From contig JACPHN010000269.1 of assembly GCA_016188575.1 (NCBI GenBank), positions 62,001-126,000 on the forward strand: a stretch of 64,000 bases of DNA, read 5' to 3'. The notes below the pieces were generated by a model. It did not search any database and was not told the origin of the DNA. It saw only the letters and a list, made by a program, of their open reading frames with translations. A program made the position numbers and the translations under genes. The DNA comes from Candidatus Schekmanbacteria bacterium (GTDB taxonomy: Bacteria > CSSED10-310 > JACPHN01). This document shows, piece by piece, positions 1 through 8,266 of the stretch. Positions within the stretch are counted from its first letter, which is position 1; each line of letters opens with the position of its first letter.

Positions 1-263
1 AGATTCAGGGCGGCGAGGACGTAGTTGAGCACTTCAGCGGAGCTCTCCTCCAGAATCTGCAGGATTTCTGTTTCGGCTGCGCGGTGTGTGTGACCGGCCT
101 GGAGCGCCTGAATTCGCCTTATCCTCTCGTCGCCGCGCGGCAGTGTCGAAGGTAGCGGCGCGGCGGCTTTCTCCGTAGGCGGCGCACCGGCCACCGCGGC
201 ACCGACCAGGACGGCGACCGGCTGGCGCGGTGGGCAACTAGGAGGGCTGTCAGCGATCGGCAT
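1..263 (-). CDS. hypothetical protein, 3' end beyond window
   Basis: The minus-strand frame is open from an ATG at 263 to the left edge (87 codons) without a stop. The sequence GGAGGA lies six bases before this ATG, which is why I chose it over an ATG pair at 284-287. The N-terminus is Pro/Ala-rich with a short hydrophobic stretch (VAVLVGAAVAGA, about residues 17-28). A charged, helical segment follows (about 50-87, ending EILQILEESSAEVLNYV). I do not recognise a family. A competing frame at 34-237 is Arg-rich and lacks a ribosome site. Bases 264-398, between this gene and its divergent neighbour, hold nothing I can name; the two probably share this spacer as a promoter region. Confidence 0.5.
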   Translation of the reverse strand, partial: MPIADSPPSCPPRQPVAVLVGAAVAGAPPTEKAAAPLPSTLPRGDERIRRIQALQAGHTHRAAETEILQILEESSAEVLNYVLAALN

Positions 264-398
264 GGGGGGTTCCTCCACGACCATCATATCCGCTATCGCG
301 CACGCCAGCAATTGCCCGGCCAGTCCTGAATGCCCTTGCGCGGGATCGCGAAGGCCGATAGAAATGGGGACATTCACGCTGATGGGGATTCTCGATAA

Positions 399-2702
399 TT
401 GAGGTTTTGCTTGAAGTACGGCAGATGGAGAAGGCGCGCTACCACGGCTTGCCGCCGGGTCGCTCAATGCACTGCGGCCGCCGCCGCGATGGCGGCAGCA
501 TTGGCGGCCTGGTGGCCGGGCGACGCCGACGCGGGCTCGCTCCCGGCAGTTGAGCGCCGGCAGCACAAGGTCACCCTTGCCACCTCAAACGTCGCGGTCG
601 ACGGGGTCCTCGACGAGGCGGCTTGGCGGGACGCGGCGCGCGTTTCGCTTGACTGGGAGTGGTTTCCCGGCGACAACGTGCCGGCGCTGGTCTCAACGTA
701 CTGCCTCTTGACATTTGATAGCAAGAACTTCTACGTCGGATTTCGCGCCGCTGACCCCGCCCCTGCCACGATCCGTTCCTACTACGCTGATCGGGACACG
801 CCGTTTCAGGACGACACGGTGGGTTTTGTAGTCGATCCGTTCAACGATCGCCGCCGCGCCTTCCAATTCCGCGTGAACGCCGTTGGCGTGCAGATGGAGG
901 CGGTCAACAGCGACATCACCGGCAGCGAGGATTGGTCCTGGGACATCATCTGGGATGCCGCCGCGCGGATCACGAACACGGGCTACGAGGTCGAGATCGC
1001 CGTGCCGTTCAGCCAGCTTCGCTTTCCGATCGAACCGCGCGCGCAAACTTGGGGCTTCCTGGCGATGCGCGACTATCCGCGCGACGTTCGGCACCGGTTG
1101 CGGTCGACCCTGTACGATCGGAGTCTCGACTGCTTCGTGTGCCAGTTCGAGTCCGTGACGGGTTTTGCGGACTTGAGCCCGGGGCGCAATATCGAGGTTG
1201 ATCCCACGCTGACCGCCAAGCGCACCGACGAACGAAACGAATGGCCGCAGGGTTCCATGGAGCAAGGTAGGGCCGAAGTCGAGCCCGGCCTGACGGGCAG
1301 GTGGAGCATCACGCCCAATGTGACCGGAAACATTGCACTGAATCCCGACTTCTCACACGTCGAGGCCGATGCCGCCCAACTTGCCGTCAATGAGCGCTTT
1401 GCGCTCTATTTTCCCGAGAAGCGGCCTTTCTTTCTGGAGGGGGCTGACCTGTTCGAAACACTAATTACCGCCGTGTTCACGCGCACGGTTGCGGACCCGG
1501 AGGCGGGTGTCAAGCTTACGGGTAAGTCCGGTCGCAGCGCATTTGGGGTGATCTTCGCTCGCGACCGCATCAACAATCTGGTGCTTCCGGACTATTTCGG
1601 GTCGGGTCTCGTGTCCGTCGACGCGCCTGTCAATAGCGCGGTGCTGCGCTATCGCGGCGACGTGGGGAAGACCTCGAGCGCCGGATTTCTCTATGCGGGC
1701 CGCGAGGGCGAGGATTACTACAATCACGCGGCGGGCTTTGACGCCCTCTTGCGGCCTGCCGAGTCGGATACCGTGCGCGCGAATCTCTTCTTTTCCCGAA
1801 CGCGGTACGCCGCGATAGTCGCCGCGGCCCAGGGCCAGCCGGCCGATCGGTTTGACGGCGCGGCAGGCCGGCTCAGCTACGATCACGCCGGTCGGGTCTG
1901 GTCATGGTGGGGGCGGTTCGCGGCCTACAGCGACGACTTTCGAGCGGATTCGGGGTTCATTCCGCAGACCGGCTTCCGCCTCGCTCGCGCCGGGGTCTCG
2001 CGCACGATCTGGGGTCAACCGGGAGGCTGGTTCAGCCAGGTTCAGTTCTCAGCAGATGCACGGGTCACCGATAACATCGGTGGAGAAGCGCGTGACATCA
2101 ATGCAGATCTGGGTGCGACGTATCTGGGTCCGTTGCAGCTCGAGGTCAGTTATAACTTTTCACCTAACCGGGATTATTTCGGAGGCAGCACCTATCGGCT
2201 GTTCCGTCACAGTGTGTGGCTGGCAGCGCGCCCCGGTGGATCGTTCTTTTCATATCTGTACCTCCTTGGAGGCGATACCATTGATTACGCGAACGGTCGC
2301 GCCGCGCGTCTGTGGTATGCGGAACCCTCCGTCGAGGTGCAGCTCGGCAAGCGCCTACATGGCGTGTTCGCGCACTACTGGGAGATCATAACCGTATCAC
2401 AAGGGCGTCTTCTGGAAGCAAATCTGACACAAGCAAAAATGTACTGTCATTTTAGCCTCCGTAGCTTCGCTCGTGTAGTACTTCAATATCAGAGCGTGGA
2501 TCGCAACGCGAGCCTATACATTGACCCCACAGACGAACGGACAAGAACTCTTGCGACTCAAGTCTTGCTCTCGTACAAGATCAATCCGCAGACGCTAATC
2601 CTGGTTGGGTATTCGGACGGCTATCTCGGGATCGATGAAATCGATCTAAAACAAACGGAACGAACGTTTTTCACCAAGATCGGATACGCGTGGACGCTGT
2701 GA
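399..2702 (+). CDS. CBM9-like/DUF5916 outer-membrane protein
   Basis: A 767-residue exported protein. It has an Ala-rich signal segment (about residues 22-44). A beta-sandwich like carbohydrate-binding module 9 follows at about 60-215 (VDGVLDEAAW; FRVNAVGVQMEA). The C-terminal part is of the DUF5916 type, with the conserved block FALYFPEKRPFFLEG near residue 345. The last third alternates short hydrophobic and polar strands and ends in the aromatic YAWTL typical of outer-membrane barrels. Members of this family are of unknown function; glycan binding or uptake at the cell surface is only an inference. The start is a TTG at 399 with no clear ribosome site. An ATG at 486 is an alternative that would keep only part of the signal, so the N-terminus is uncertain. 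The gene is monocistronic, about 40 bp before the next gene. Confidence 0.8.
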   Translation: MRFCLKYGRWRRRATTACRRVAQCTAAAAAMAAALAAWWPGDADAGSLPAVERRQHKVTLATSNVAVDGVLDEAAWRDAARVSLDWEWFPGDNVPALVSTYCLLTFDSKNFYVGFRAADPAPATIRSYYADRDTPFQDDTVGFVVDPFNDRRRAFQFRVNAVGVQMEAVNSDITGSEDWSWDIIWDAAARITNTGYEVEIAVPFSQLRFPIEPRAQTWGFLAMRDYPRDVRHRLRSTLYDRSLDCFVCQFESVTGFADLSPGRNIEVDPTLTAKRTDERNEWPQGSMEQGRAEVEPGLTGRWSITPNVTGNIALNPDFSHVEADAAQLAVNERFALYFPEKRPFFLEGADLFETLITAVFTRTVADPEAGVKLTGKSGRSAFGVIFARDRINNLVLPDYFGSGLVSVDAPVNSAVLRYRGDVGKTSSAGFLYAGREGEDYYNHAAGFDALLRPAESDTVRANLFFSRTRYAAIVAAAQGQPADRFDGAAGRLSYDHAGRVWSWWGRFAAYSDDFRADSGFIPQTGFRLARAGVSRTIWGQPGGWFSQVQFSADARVTDNIGGEARDINADLGATYLGPLQLEVSYNFSPNRDYFGGSTYRLFRHSVWLAARPGGSFFSYLYLLGGDTIDYANGRAARLWYAEPSVEVQLGKRLHGVFAHYWEIITVSQGRLLEANLTQAKMYCHFSLRSFARVVLQYQSVDRNASLYIDPTDERTRTLATQVLLSYKINPQTLILVGYSDGYLGIDEIDLKQTERTFFTKIGYAWTL

Positions 2703-2744
2703 GGCAGATACCTGAGCAGCGGTGCTGAGCGCACAAGCTCGCGT

Positions 2745-3332
2745 TTGCGGGCTCCTCTTCGCTATCAGCCGTATTACTGCGAGGAGAACATCTGGCACCT
2801 GAGCGCCGACGAGTCCTTCGCCGAGTGCTGCACGCGGGTGTGCCTGGTGACCAACGACCTCCATTCGTGCCCCCTGTGGCGCCAGCGGCTCGCGGAAGCG
2901 CCGGATCTCCCGGTGTGGTGGGACTATCACGTGTTCTTGCTGGCGTGGGATGCGGGAAAGTGGGAGGTTTGGGATCCGGATTCCGTCTTGCCGTTTCCCG
3001 TAGATGCGCATGGCTACACCGCCCTGACCTTTGGTGCCGCAGCTTGGCTGCCGCCGCGCTTCTTGCCGCGATTCCGCATCGTCGACGCGACGACGTTCCG
3101 CGCGGCCTTCGCCTCCGACCGCGCGCACATGCGCGCCGCCGACGGGACCTACACGGCGGCACCGCCGCCATGGCCGGCGATTTCGCCATGCCCGGACGCT
3201 CCCTCCAACCTCTCGCAGTTCCTTGACATGGACCACGCGTTCCTGGGGGACGTCCTGAATCTCCAGCAATTTCTGTCGTATGTCTTGAGCGCGCCTGGGG
3301 CGGATTCCGGTGCAGCTTCCCCGGCCCACTAA
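2745..3332 (+). CDS. protein N-terminal glutamine amidohydrolase (NTAQ1 family)
   Basis: Converts N-terminal Gln of proteins to Glu; in eukaryotes this feeds the Arg/N-degron pathway. The 195 residues match the animal enzyme over nearly the whole length. Visible blocks are YCEENIWHL (Cys12), WDYHVFLL (His62), WDPDSVLPFP (Asp77) and FASDRAHM, followed by a Pro-rich PPPWP segment and FLDMDHAFLGDV. Cys12, His62 and Asp77 align with the human Cys28-His81-Asp97 triad, so the protein looks catalytically intact. Length is close to the human protein (about 205). The start is a TTG at 2745 with a poor ribosome site; only a few residues normally precede the catalytic Cys, so the true start must be close. 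No leucyl-transferase (Aat/Bpt) gene is nearby. It lies alone, after the DUF5916 gene and before a HAD phosphatase. Confidence 0.85.
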   Translation: MRAPLRYQPYYCEENIWHLSADESFAECCTRVCLVTNDLHSCPLWRQRLAEAPDLPVWWDYHVFLLAWDAGKWEVWDPDSVLPFPVDAHGYTALTFGAAAWLPPRFLPRFRIVDATTFRAAFASDRAHMRAADGTYTAAPPPWPAISPCPDAPSNLSQFLDMDHAFLGDVLNLQQFLSYVLSAPGADSGAASPAH

Positions 3333-3466
3333 CTCGGTTTGGCGCCCGCACGCGTTTGACTCTCGTCCACTGGCGCCGTATGCTCTTGCCCTCCGTGCAC
3401 ACGAGCCGTGTCGCCTGGGCGCCGCCCGACGCGAATGAAATACTGCCTGCCCGGCCACACACTTAG

Positions 3467-4147
3467 ATGGGAAATACCGTGAGACCTGCGGCACTCTTCG
3501 ACTTGGACGGAACGCTCCTTACGGTCAATAGCGCCAAGCTGTGGGCCCGGCGTGAGCGATCCCAGGGTCGCGCCGGGATATCGTACATGCTCAAGGCGGG
3601 CTTTTACCTGGCGGCCTACAAGCTGGGTGCGATCAACTACGAAAAGGCCCTCGCCGAAGCGCTTGCGACCATCAAGGGAATCCGCGAGGAAACGATTCGT
3701 GAATGGACACAAGCGTGGTTTGCGGCAGACGTCGTGCCGTGCGCGGCGCCCGGTGCCTTTCCGGTGATCGCCTGGCACCGCGCTCAAGGGCATGTTCTTG
3801 CGCTCATCACCTCCAGCTCCCCCTACTTGGCGGAATGTGCGGTGGCGCTCTTTGGACTGGATGCCTATCGGGCGACCACTTACTCGGTAAGCGACGGATG
3901 CTTGACCGGCGAGTTCGTTTCCCCTCCATGTTTCGGGGAGGGGAAAGTGCACTACGCCAAAGAGCTTGCGGCGGAGCAGAGGTTCGACCTCGACGCCAGC
4001 TACTTCTACACGGATAGCTCGACCGATCTCCCGTTGCTGCAGCGGGTTGCCAATCCGCGGGTCGTGCATCCCGACCCCAGGCTCCGGCTCGCGGCCAGAA
4101 GAAACGGCTGGCAAGTCCTCGATTGGCGGCAGGGGTCGTCAGTCTGA
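3467..4147 (+). CDS. HAD-IB family phosphatase (SerB-like)
   Basis: Cytoplasmic haloacid-dehalogenase hydrolase of 226 residues, class IB. Motif I is FDLDGTLL (about residues 11-18, nucleophile Asp12 and general acid Asp14). Motif II is LITSSSP (about 110-116), and motif IV is YTDSSTDLPLL (about 180-190). A helical cap lies between motifs I and II. The family dephosphorylates small phosphate esters, phosphoserine being the best-known substrate. The same layout occurs in phosphatases of lipid or cell-envelope precursors, so the substrate is open. The ATG at 3467 precedes the DLDGT motif by only about ten residues, as usual. Convergent with the diheme porin gene; a second HAD-IB gene lies 1.7 kb away in the operon on the other strand. 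Confidence 0.85.
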   Translation: MGNTVRPAALFDLDGTLLTVNSAKLWARRERSQGRAGISYMLKAGFYLAAYKLGAINYEKALAEALATIKGIREETIREWTQAWFAADVVPCAAPGAFPVIAWHRAQGHVLALITSSSPYLAECAVALFGLDAYRATTYSVSDGCLTGEFVSPPCFGEGKVHYAKELAAEQRFDLDASYFYTDSSTDLPLLQRVANPRVVHPDPRLRLAARRNGWQVLDWRQGSSV

Positions 4148-4208
4148 TTCGATCCGGCGTGCCACACCAGCTTGCGCCGCCAGTTCCTGCGTCTCGCCGG
4201 TGCGCCGT

Positions 4209-5414
4209 CTAGAGCCAGAAGTGCGTCTGAAAAAGGAACGTATCGTTGTCCACCTCCCGACCCGGCCCTTCGCGGTCGAATCGGTATCGCACCTCCCACT
4301 CGAAGCTCTCCAGCAGGTGCAGCGATGTTCCCACGGAATAGCGGTGCCGGTGATCGTCCTTGACAATAACGTCAGGGTCCCAGAAGTCATACTGCACAAA
4401 GAAGTCGACGCCGCTATGCACCTGTACGTTGATGAGGCCAAAGAGCGCCTTCGAATCGAAATCGAGGCCCGAAAGATCATCCGACACCGTTTTCTTGTTC
4501 CATTCCACAAGGCCCGCTAGCCGCCAGATGCCCAGGGCTCCATGGACACCCCACATGCGGGTGTCCTTGTCGTCGGCGTCGACCGCCAGTAACGACACCC
4601 CGGCGCCATAGGACAGCTCCAGCCGTCGATGGAGCAGCTTGCTCCCCAGGTTGATGCTGTATCCCTTCGGGTTTCGACCGAAAGCTTCGTTGCCCATGTC
4701 CGTGAAGTAGGCCGCGTCTAGGAACGGAATGACGGGGTTTGTTCCAATCTCTACCCCTTCCACGTAGTCCCATGCGCCAAGCCCCTGGCCATCGCCTTTC
4801 CAGCCTCTGACGAAGGCTGTGTGGTCCTGATATCGCAGCCCAAAAGGAGGCAGAAAGCGCCCCACCTTGACATGGCTCATGTAGGGGAGCTCATCGAGTT
4901 GAACAAAGAGCTCCTTTCGCGAGGGAATGTCGACCGGAGTCCTGCCATCCTGGTAGTAGATCGTGAGGTGTCGAATGGGCATGACCGCCAGGTAGAGATC
5001 GGCCTGCATGGGGAAGAATCGGTATGAGCGCCCCTGCTGTTTCACATACGCCGTGCGCAGGTCGAGGCCAAACTGAAAGTATTTGCCGAGCGCTTGCCTC
5101 CTTGGCTCCAGCCTCGTGAAGATGGGTAGCACGAAGGAGCTACCGCGCGCGGTGGCGTAGTAGCGGGCGGCGCTGTTGCGCAATCCCCCGCCGCTCTGGT
5201 TGAGATGGCACGAGTTACAGTGAAGAGAGCATTTTCGTTTGGACCAGGCAACCTGCCCCTCCAGTTTCAGTGGGGCCTCATCGTGACATGCTACGCAGTC
5301 CGCGCCGTGCTTGGCGGCGAAGAGAGGATAGGGCTGCGCGGGAGATGCAGCGAGAGCCAGGAAAACCACGACGACGGCACCGGCGGAGAGGTGTACAAGA
5401 CGCATGCTGCTCAT
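4209..5414 (-). CDS. outer-membrane porin fused to N-terminal diheme cytochrome c
   Basis: 401 residues. A signal peptide (about 1-28) is followed by two c-type heme sites, CVACH (Cys40-His44) and CNSCH (Cys66-His70), the second inside the block CNSCHLNQSGGG. The remaining 300 residues alternate short beta strands and turns and end in FLFQTHFWL, a typical outer-membrane barrel terminus. One polypeptide thus carries heme and barrel, as in the iron-oxidising porin Cyc2, though that protein has a single heme. A role in electron transfer across the outer membrane is inferred, not shown. The start at 5414 has GGAGG eight bases upstream; a longer frame beginning at 5459 overlaps the preceding gene and lacks a site. 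It is last in a four-gene operon, 17 bp after the cytochrome-like lipoprotein, which could be its periplasmic partner. Confidence 0.75.
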   Translation of the reverse strand: MSSMRLVHLSAGAVVVVFLALAASPAQPYPLFAAKHGADCVACHDEAPLKLEGQVAWSKRKCSLHCNSCHLNQSGGGLRNSAARYYATARGSSFVLPIFTRLEPRRQALGKYFQFGLDLRTAYVKQQGRSYRFFPMQADLYLAVMPIRHLTIYYQDGRTPVDIPSRKELFVQLDELPYMSHVKVGRFLPPFGLRYQDHTAFVRGWKGDGQGLGAWDYVEGVEIGTNPVIPFLDAAYFTDMGNEAFGRNPKGYSINLGSKLLHRRLELSYGAGVSLLAVDADDKDTRMWGVHGALGIWRLAGLVEWNKKTVSDDLSGLDFDSKALFGLINVQVHSGVDFFVQYDFWDPDVIVKDDHRHRYSVGTSLHLLESFEWEVRYRFDREGPGREVDNDTFLFQTHFWL

Positions 5415-5431
5415 GTTTGTTTCCTCCGATC

Positions 5432-5857
5432 CTAGCGTTCGGCGCCGTTGTCGATCCACGCTTCGATGGCGGCAATATCCGCCTCGGACAGCGGAGTCCC
5501 GTCAAGCGGCATCTGGCTTGCCTCTCCACCGACGGATCCGGCCGTGCCGCGCAGCTTGTGAATCAGATAGCTAGAGGCCGCATCTCCCGGTGCAACCCGG
5601 AACAACGCGGGGACTTGCGAGCTCCTTTGGTTGACGAGATTGTCGTATGCGTTCCCCGAGGCAAGGCTCAACCCGGCGGACGGATTTTGCCCATGGCACC
5701 CAGAAAGGGCGCATCGCGCCTGGAATATCGAGCTATTTATGGTGTCGAACGCGGAATCGGCTCGCGTAGCTTCCGAGCCCTCGCCGCTGCAAGAAAGCAC
5801 AGAGATGATAAGCGCCAAAAGAAGAATCGAGGGGATCTCTTTCGAGATCTTGTTCAT
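5432..5857 (-). CDS. cytochrome-c-like lipoprotein with CX4CH heme motif
   Basis: 141 residues. A basic, hydrophobic leader ends in a lipobox (VLSC, Cys23), so the protein should be membrane-anchored. The mature part carries CALSGCH (Cys49 to His55), a CX4CH spacing instead of the usual CX2CH. After it come PGDAASSYLIHKL, a MPLDGTPLS loop that could offer the axial Met ligand, and the helix EADIAAIEAWIDNGA at the end. This pattern (heme, helix, MP-loop, final IxxWI-xGA helix) is that of small c-type cytochromes common in Myxococcota and Planctomycetes. The start has a perfect AAGGAGG six bases upstream. It sits between a HAD phosphatase gene and the diheme porin gene, so a redox relay to the outer membrane is plausible. 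Confidence 0.7.
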   Translation of the reverse strand: MNKISKEIPSILLLALIISVLSCSGEGSEATRADSAFDTINSSIFQARCALSGCHGQNPSAGLSLASGNAYDNLVNQRSSQVPALFRVAPGDAASSYLIHKLRGTAGSVGGEASQMPLDGTPLSEADIAAIEAWIDNGAER

Positions 5858-5894
5858 CGTAACCTCCTTGTGCTCGATCATGACAACAGACGCG

Positions 5895-6599
5895 CTACGG
5901 AGAAACACCGCTGCGCCGAGGTGTTAGCACGGCGTTCGCAACGTCGCGGAGATCCCCACGAACGACTTTCCCCGCGGCTTTGACCACGGCATCGTGCTTG
6001 GGTTCGAAAGCCACCGCGAGGCCGGCCTCTCGCATGGCGTGTACGTCGTTGATGTTGTCGCCTACAAAGACTGTCTGCGCGAGCGAGACGCCGCATCGGG
6101 CGGCGACGGCGTGGAGAGCGCGCGTCTTTCCCTCCATGTCGTACTCGGTAGCCTGCCAGCCGCAGATCCGGCCCTCCGCATCAAACGAAATGCAGTTGGT
6201 GTAAACGTGGCTGAATGGGTGCTCCGGAAGCAACAGGTCCAGGGTGATGTCGAGTGTGCCGCTGATGACCGCAAGCGCACAACCCGCCGTGCGCAGCTCG
6301 CCCAGCGCTTCCAGGGTGCCGGGAACGAGAAAGAGGTTGTCGCGAATGACGCGGGCGATCTCCGGCCGTCTCGCGCCGGCGGCGATCCAGGACTGAATGT
6401 CGAGGCTGACCCACTCTGCGTAGCTCAGATTTCCCGCGAGCACCGACTCGAACCGCTCCTGGGCGAGCTCTTCCGGCACCCCGTAGCGGCGATTCAGCAG
6501 TTGCCAGACGACCTCTCCCGTGTGGCTCTTCACGATGGTCCCATCGACGTCAAATGCAACCAGGCGATACGGGCTAGTCTTCAATGTTCCCCTCGGCAT
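5895..6599 (-). CDS. HAD-IB family phosphatase
   Basis: 234-residue cytoplasmic phosphatase. Motif I is FDVDGTIV (about residues 15-22), motif II VISGTLD (about 113-119), the conserved Lys is in the EGKTRAL region, and motif IV is FVGDNINDVHAM (about 178-189). These are the classical SerB-type motifs, so phosphoserine or a similar small phosphomonoester is the likely substrate. The second HAD-IB gene at 3467 is clearly diverged, so this is not a recent duplicate. The gene begins 15 bp after the sigma-54 activator gene stops and ends 37 bp before the cytochrome lipoprotein, which indicates one transcript. Why a phosphatase lies between a regulator and cytochrome genes is not clear. Confidence 0.85.
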   Translation of the reverse strand: MPRGTLKTSPYRLVAFDVDGTIVKSHTGEVVWQLLNRRYGVPEELAQERFESVLAGNLSYAEWVSLDIQSWIAAGARRPEIARVIRDNLFLVPGTLEALGELRTAGCALAVISGTLDITLDLLLPEHPFSHVYTNCISFDAEGRICGWQATEYDMEGKTRALHAVAARCGVSLAQTVFVGDNINDVHAMREAGLAVAFEPKHDAVVKAAGKVVRGDLRDVANAVLTPRRSGVSP

Positions 6600-6614
6600 T
6601 TCCGTGGTGCAGGT

Positions 6615-8033
6615 CTAGCCGCCGCCGGTGTCGCGCGGCGATGACGGCCCGAGCAGCTTGGCATGATAGTAGCGAAACTGGTGATAAGAAAGGCCGAGTC
6701 GCCGCGCTGCCGCCGCCTGGTTGTCACCGGACGCCCCGAGCGCTTCTCTCAGCATTCTCCTGGCATGCGTATCGAGCCGATCCTGGAAGGAACCGGCACC
6801 GCCGCCGGCGTCCTCTTCCTCCGCCAAAAGACCCAGATCTTGAGGCGTGATCTCTTGCGTCGTGTCGCGAAACGCAGCGCGCTCGATCAGGTTCTTTAGC
6901 TCGCGCACATTGCCTGGAAAGCTGTATCGCTCGAGAGTCTGCAGCGCGCTGGCGGACAGTCGCTTGCCGCTGAACGCTGGAATGTCCCGGGCAAAGGCAT
7001 CGAGAAAGTGATGCGCAAGCACGCCGATATCGCCGCTGCGCTGGCGAAGCGGGGGAACTTCGATGACCTCGAACGCCAGGCGATCAAGGAGATCCGGCAG
7101 AAACTTGCCCTCGCGAATCCTCACCTTCAAGTCCGCATTCGTGGCGGAGATAATCCGGGCGCGCGTGCACAGCTCGCGGGAGCCTCCGACTCGGCTGAAT
7201 GTGCCATATTCGACGACGCGCAGGATCTGCTGCTGAAACGCCAGGGACATGTGGGCGATCTCGTCCAGAAAGAGCGTACCGCCGTCAGCAAGCTCGAACT
7301 TTCCCGCGGCAGCCGCTTCGGCCCCGGTGAAGGCGCCTTTTTCGTGCCCGAATAGCTCGTTTTCGAGCAACGTGTCGGAAAATGCCGCGCAGTTCACCGT
7401 CACCATGTTGCCGGTGTCCGCACCGTTCAGCGCCGCGGTGTGGATCGCGCGCGCGACGAGCTCCTTTCCAGTGCCGCGTTCCCCAGTGATCAGAACGGGA
7501 CGGGGAATCTTGGCGACGCGGTCAATCTTGCCCACGAGCGCGGCGATTTCCGGCGACTCGCCAACAATGCGGAAGCGCGCCTGAAGCTTTCTACGTAGCA
7601 GCTCATTTTGTTGATCGAGCCGGCGATTGGTGTCTATCGCCGCGAACAGGGAGCTCAGTTTGCCTACGAGCGTCGCGGTGCGGGCTTCAAGTTGCTCGCC
7701 GAGCACCAAGAAATCCGTTGCGCCGGCCGCGATGCTGGCGGCGACGAGCTCGACGGTTCCCTCTTCGGCGGCGACCACGATGGGAGCAATCGCCAGCGCC
7801 TCGCGCATCCGGCGCACGAAATCCAGGCCGGCGTGGCTGTCAGCCGGTCCCGCGGCGGGTTCCAGGTATGCCACCACCAAGTGCACCGGGTGCCGCGCCG
7901 CGGCGTCAAGAACGTGCTGCACCTGCGTGGCCGGTCGGAAGTCCGTGTCTCTCGGCATGATCGCGCACAGGCACTGCGTGAGCGCCGTCAACCGCGGGGT
8001 CACGGAGTCCAAGACAAAGACACAACGAGGCAT
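6615..8033 (-). CDS. PspF-like sigma-54-dependent transcriptional activator
   Basis: 472 residues. The N-terminal 125 resemble a degenerate receiver (VFVLDSVTP at the start, no clear phospho-acceptor Asp). The AAA+ domain has Walker A GERGTGKE (184-191), the sigma-54 contact loop GAFTGA (233-238) and Walker B GGTLFLDEIA (251-260). The C-terminus carries a Fis-type helix-turn-helix whose end, RRLGLSYHQFRYYHAKL, is strikingly like that of the phage-shock activator PspF. I start it at the ATG at 8033; a frame extending to 8189 has no homology before this Met. It is divergent from the flotillin gene, whose upstream region holds a sigma-54 promoter and two direct repeats (8055-8088) likely to be its binding sites. 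The repeat nearest this gene would overlap its own promoter, hinting at autoregulation. Confidence 0.85.
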   Translation of the reverse strand: MPRCVFVLDSVTPRLTALTQCLCAIMPRDTDFRPATQVQHVLDAAARHPVHLVVAYLEPAAGPADSHAGLDFVRRMREALAIAPIVVAAEEGTVELVAASIAAGATDFLVLGEQLEARTATLVGKLSSLFAAIDTNRRLDQQNELLRRKLQARFRIVGESPEIAALVGKIDRVAKIPRPVLITGERGTGKELVARAIHTAALNGADTGNMVTVNCAAFSDTLLENELFGHEKGAFTGAEAAAAGKFELADGGTLFLDEIAHMSLAFQQQILRVVEYGTFSRVGGSRELCTRARIISATNADLKVRIREGKFLPDLLDRLAFEVIEVPPLRQRSGDIGVLAHHFLDAFARDIPAFSGKRLSASALQTLERYSFPGNVRELKNLIERAAFRDTTQEITPQDLGLLAEEEDAGGGAGSFQDRLDTHARRMLREALGASGDNQAAAARRLGLSYHQFRYYHAKLLGPSSPRDTGGG

Positions 8034-8054
8034 GGTCACAGCGTAGCAGCACCT

Positions 8055-8088
8055 GACGAATTTCACCAGGTATGATGATTTTCGCCAG
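8055..8088 (+). promoter_or_regulatory. candidate enhancer sites for the PspF-like activator
   Basis: Two direct repeats 19 bp apart, GACGAATTTCACCAG (8055-8069) and GATGATTTTCGCCAG (8074-8088), differing at four of 15 positions. They lie about 75-108 bp upstream of the -24 element at 8163, the normal distance for sigma-54 enhancers. Read on the minus strand, the first (TGGTGAAATTCGTC) resembles the core of E. coli PspF sites. Binding is inferred. Confidence 0.45.
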
Positions 8089-8162
8089 TCCGGCCGGTCG
8101 CAGTGTGCGTCGATAGTGCGACAGGTGAGCAACCGTGCGCGTTTGAAGTTGGCGCGCAGAAG

Positions 8163-8178
8163 TGGCCGGGTCGTTGCA
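8163..8178 (+). promoter_or_regulatory. sigma-54 (-24/-12) promoter of the flotillin gene
   Basis: TGGCCGGGTCGTTGCA fits TGGC-N7-TTGCW with exact spacing between the invariant GG and GC. Transcription should begin near 8190, about 77 bp before the ATG at 8267. A sigma-54 activator is encoded divergently next door, which makes a chance match less likely. Confidence 0.7.
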
Positions 8179-8266
8179 TGAGTTCGCATTGTCGTTCTGC
8201 GGCCGTCCGCAGATGGGCGCCAGCTCGCAGGGCGCCGCGAATAGCTACCAACAAGAGGAGAGCATC

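Noticed and set aside
34-237. 67-residue minus-strand frame MPTAPAGRRPGRC...
   Set aside because: Arg-rich, no ribosome site, and the overlapping frame starting at 263 has a perfect GGAGGA site and normal codon use.
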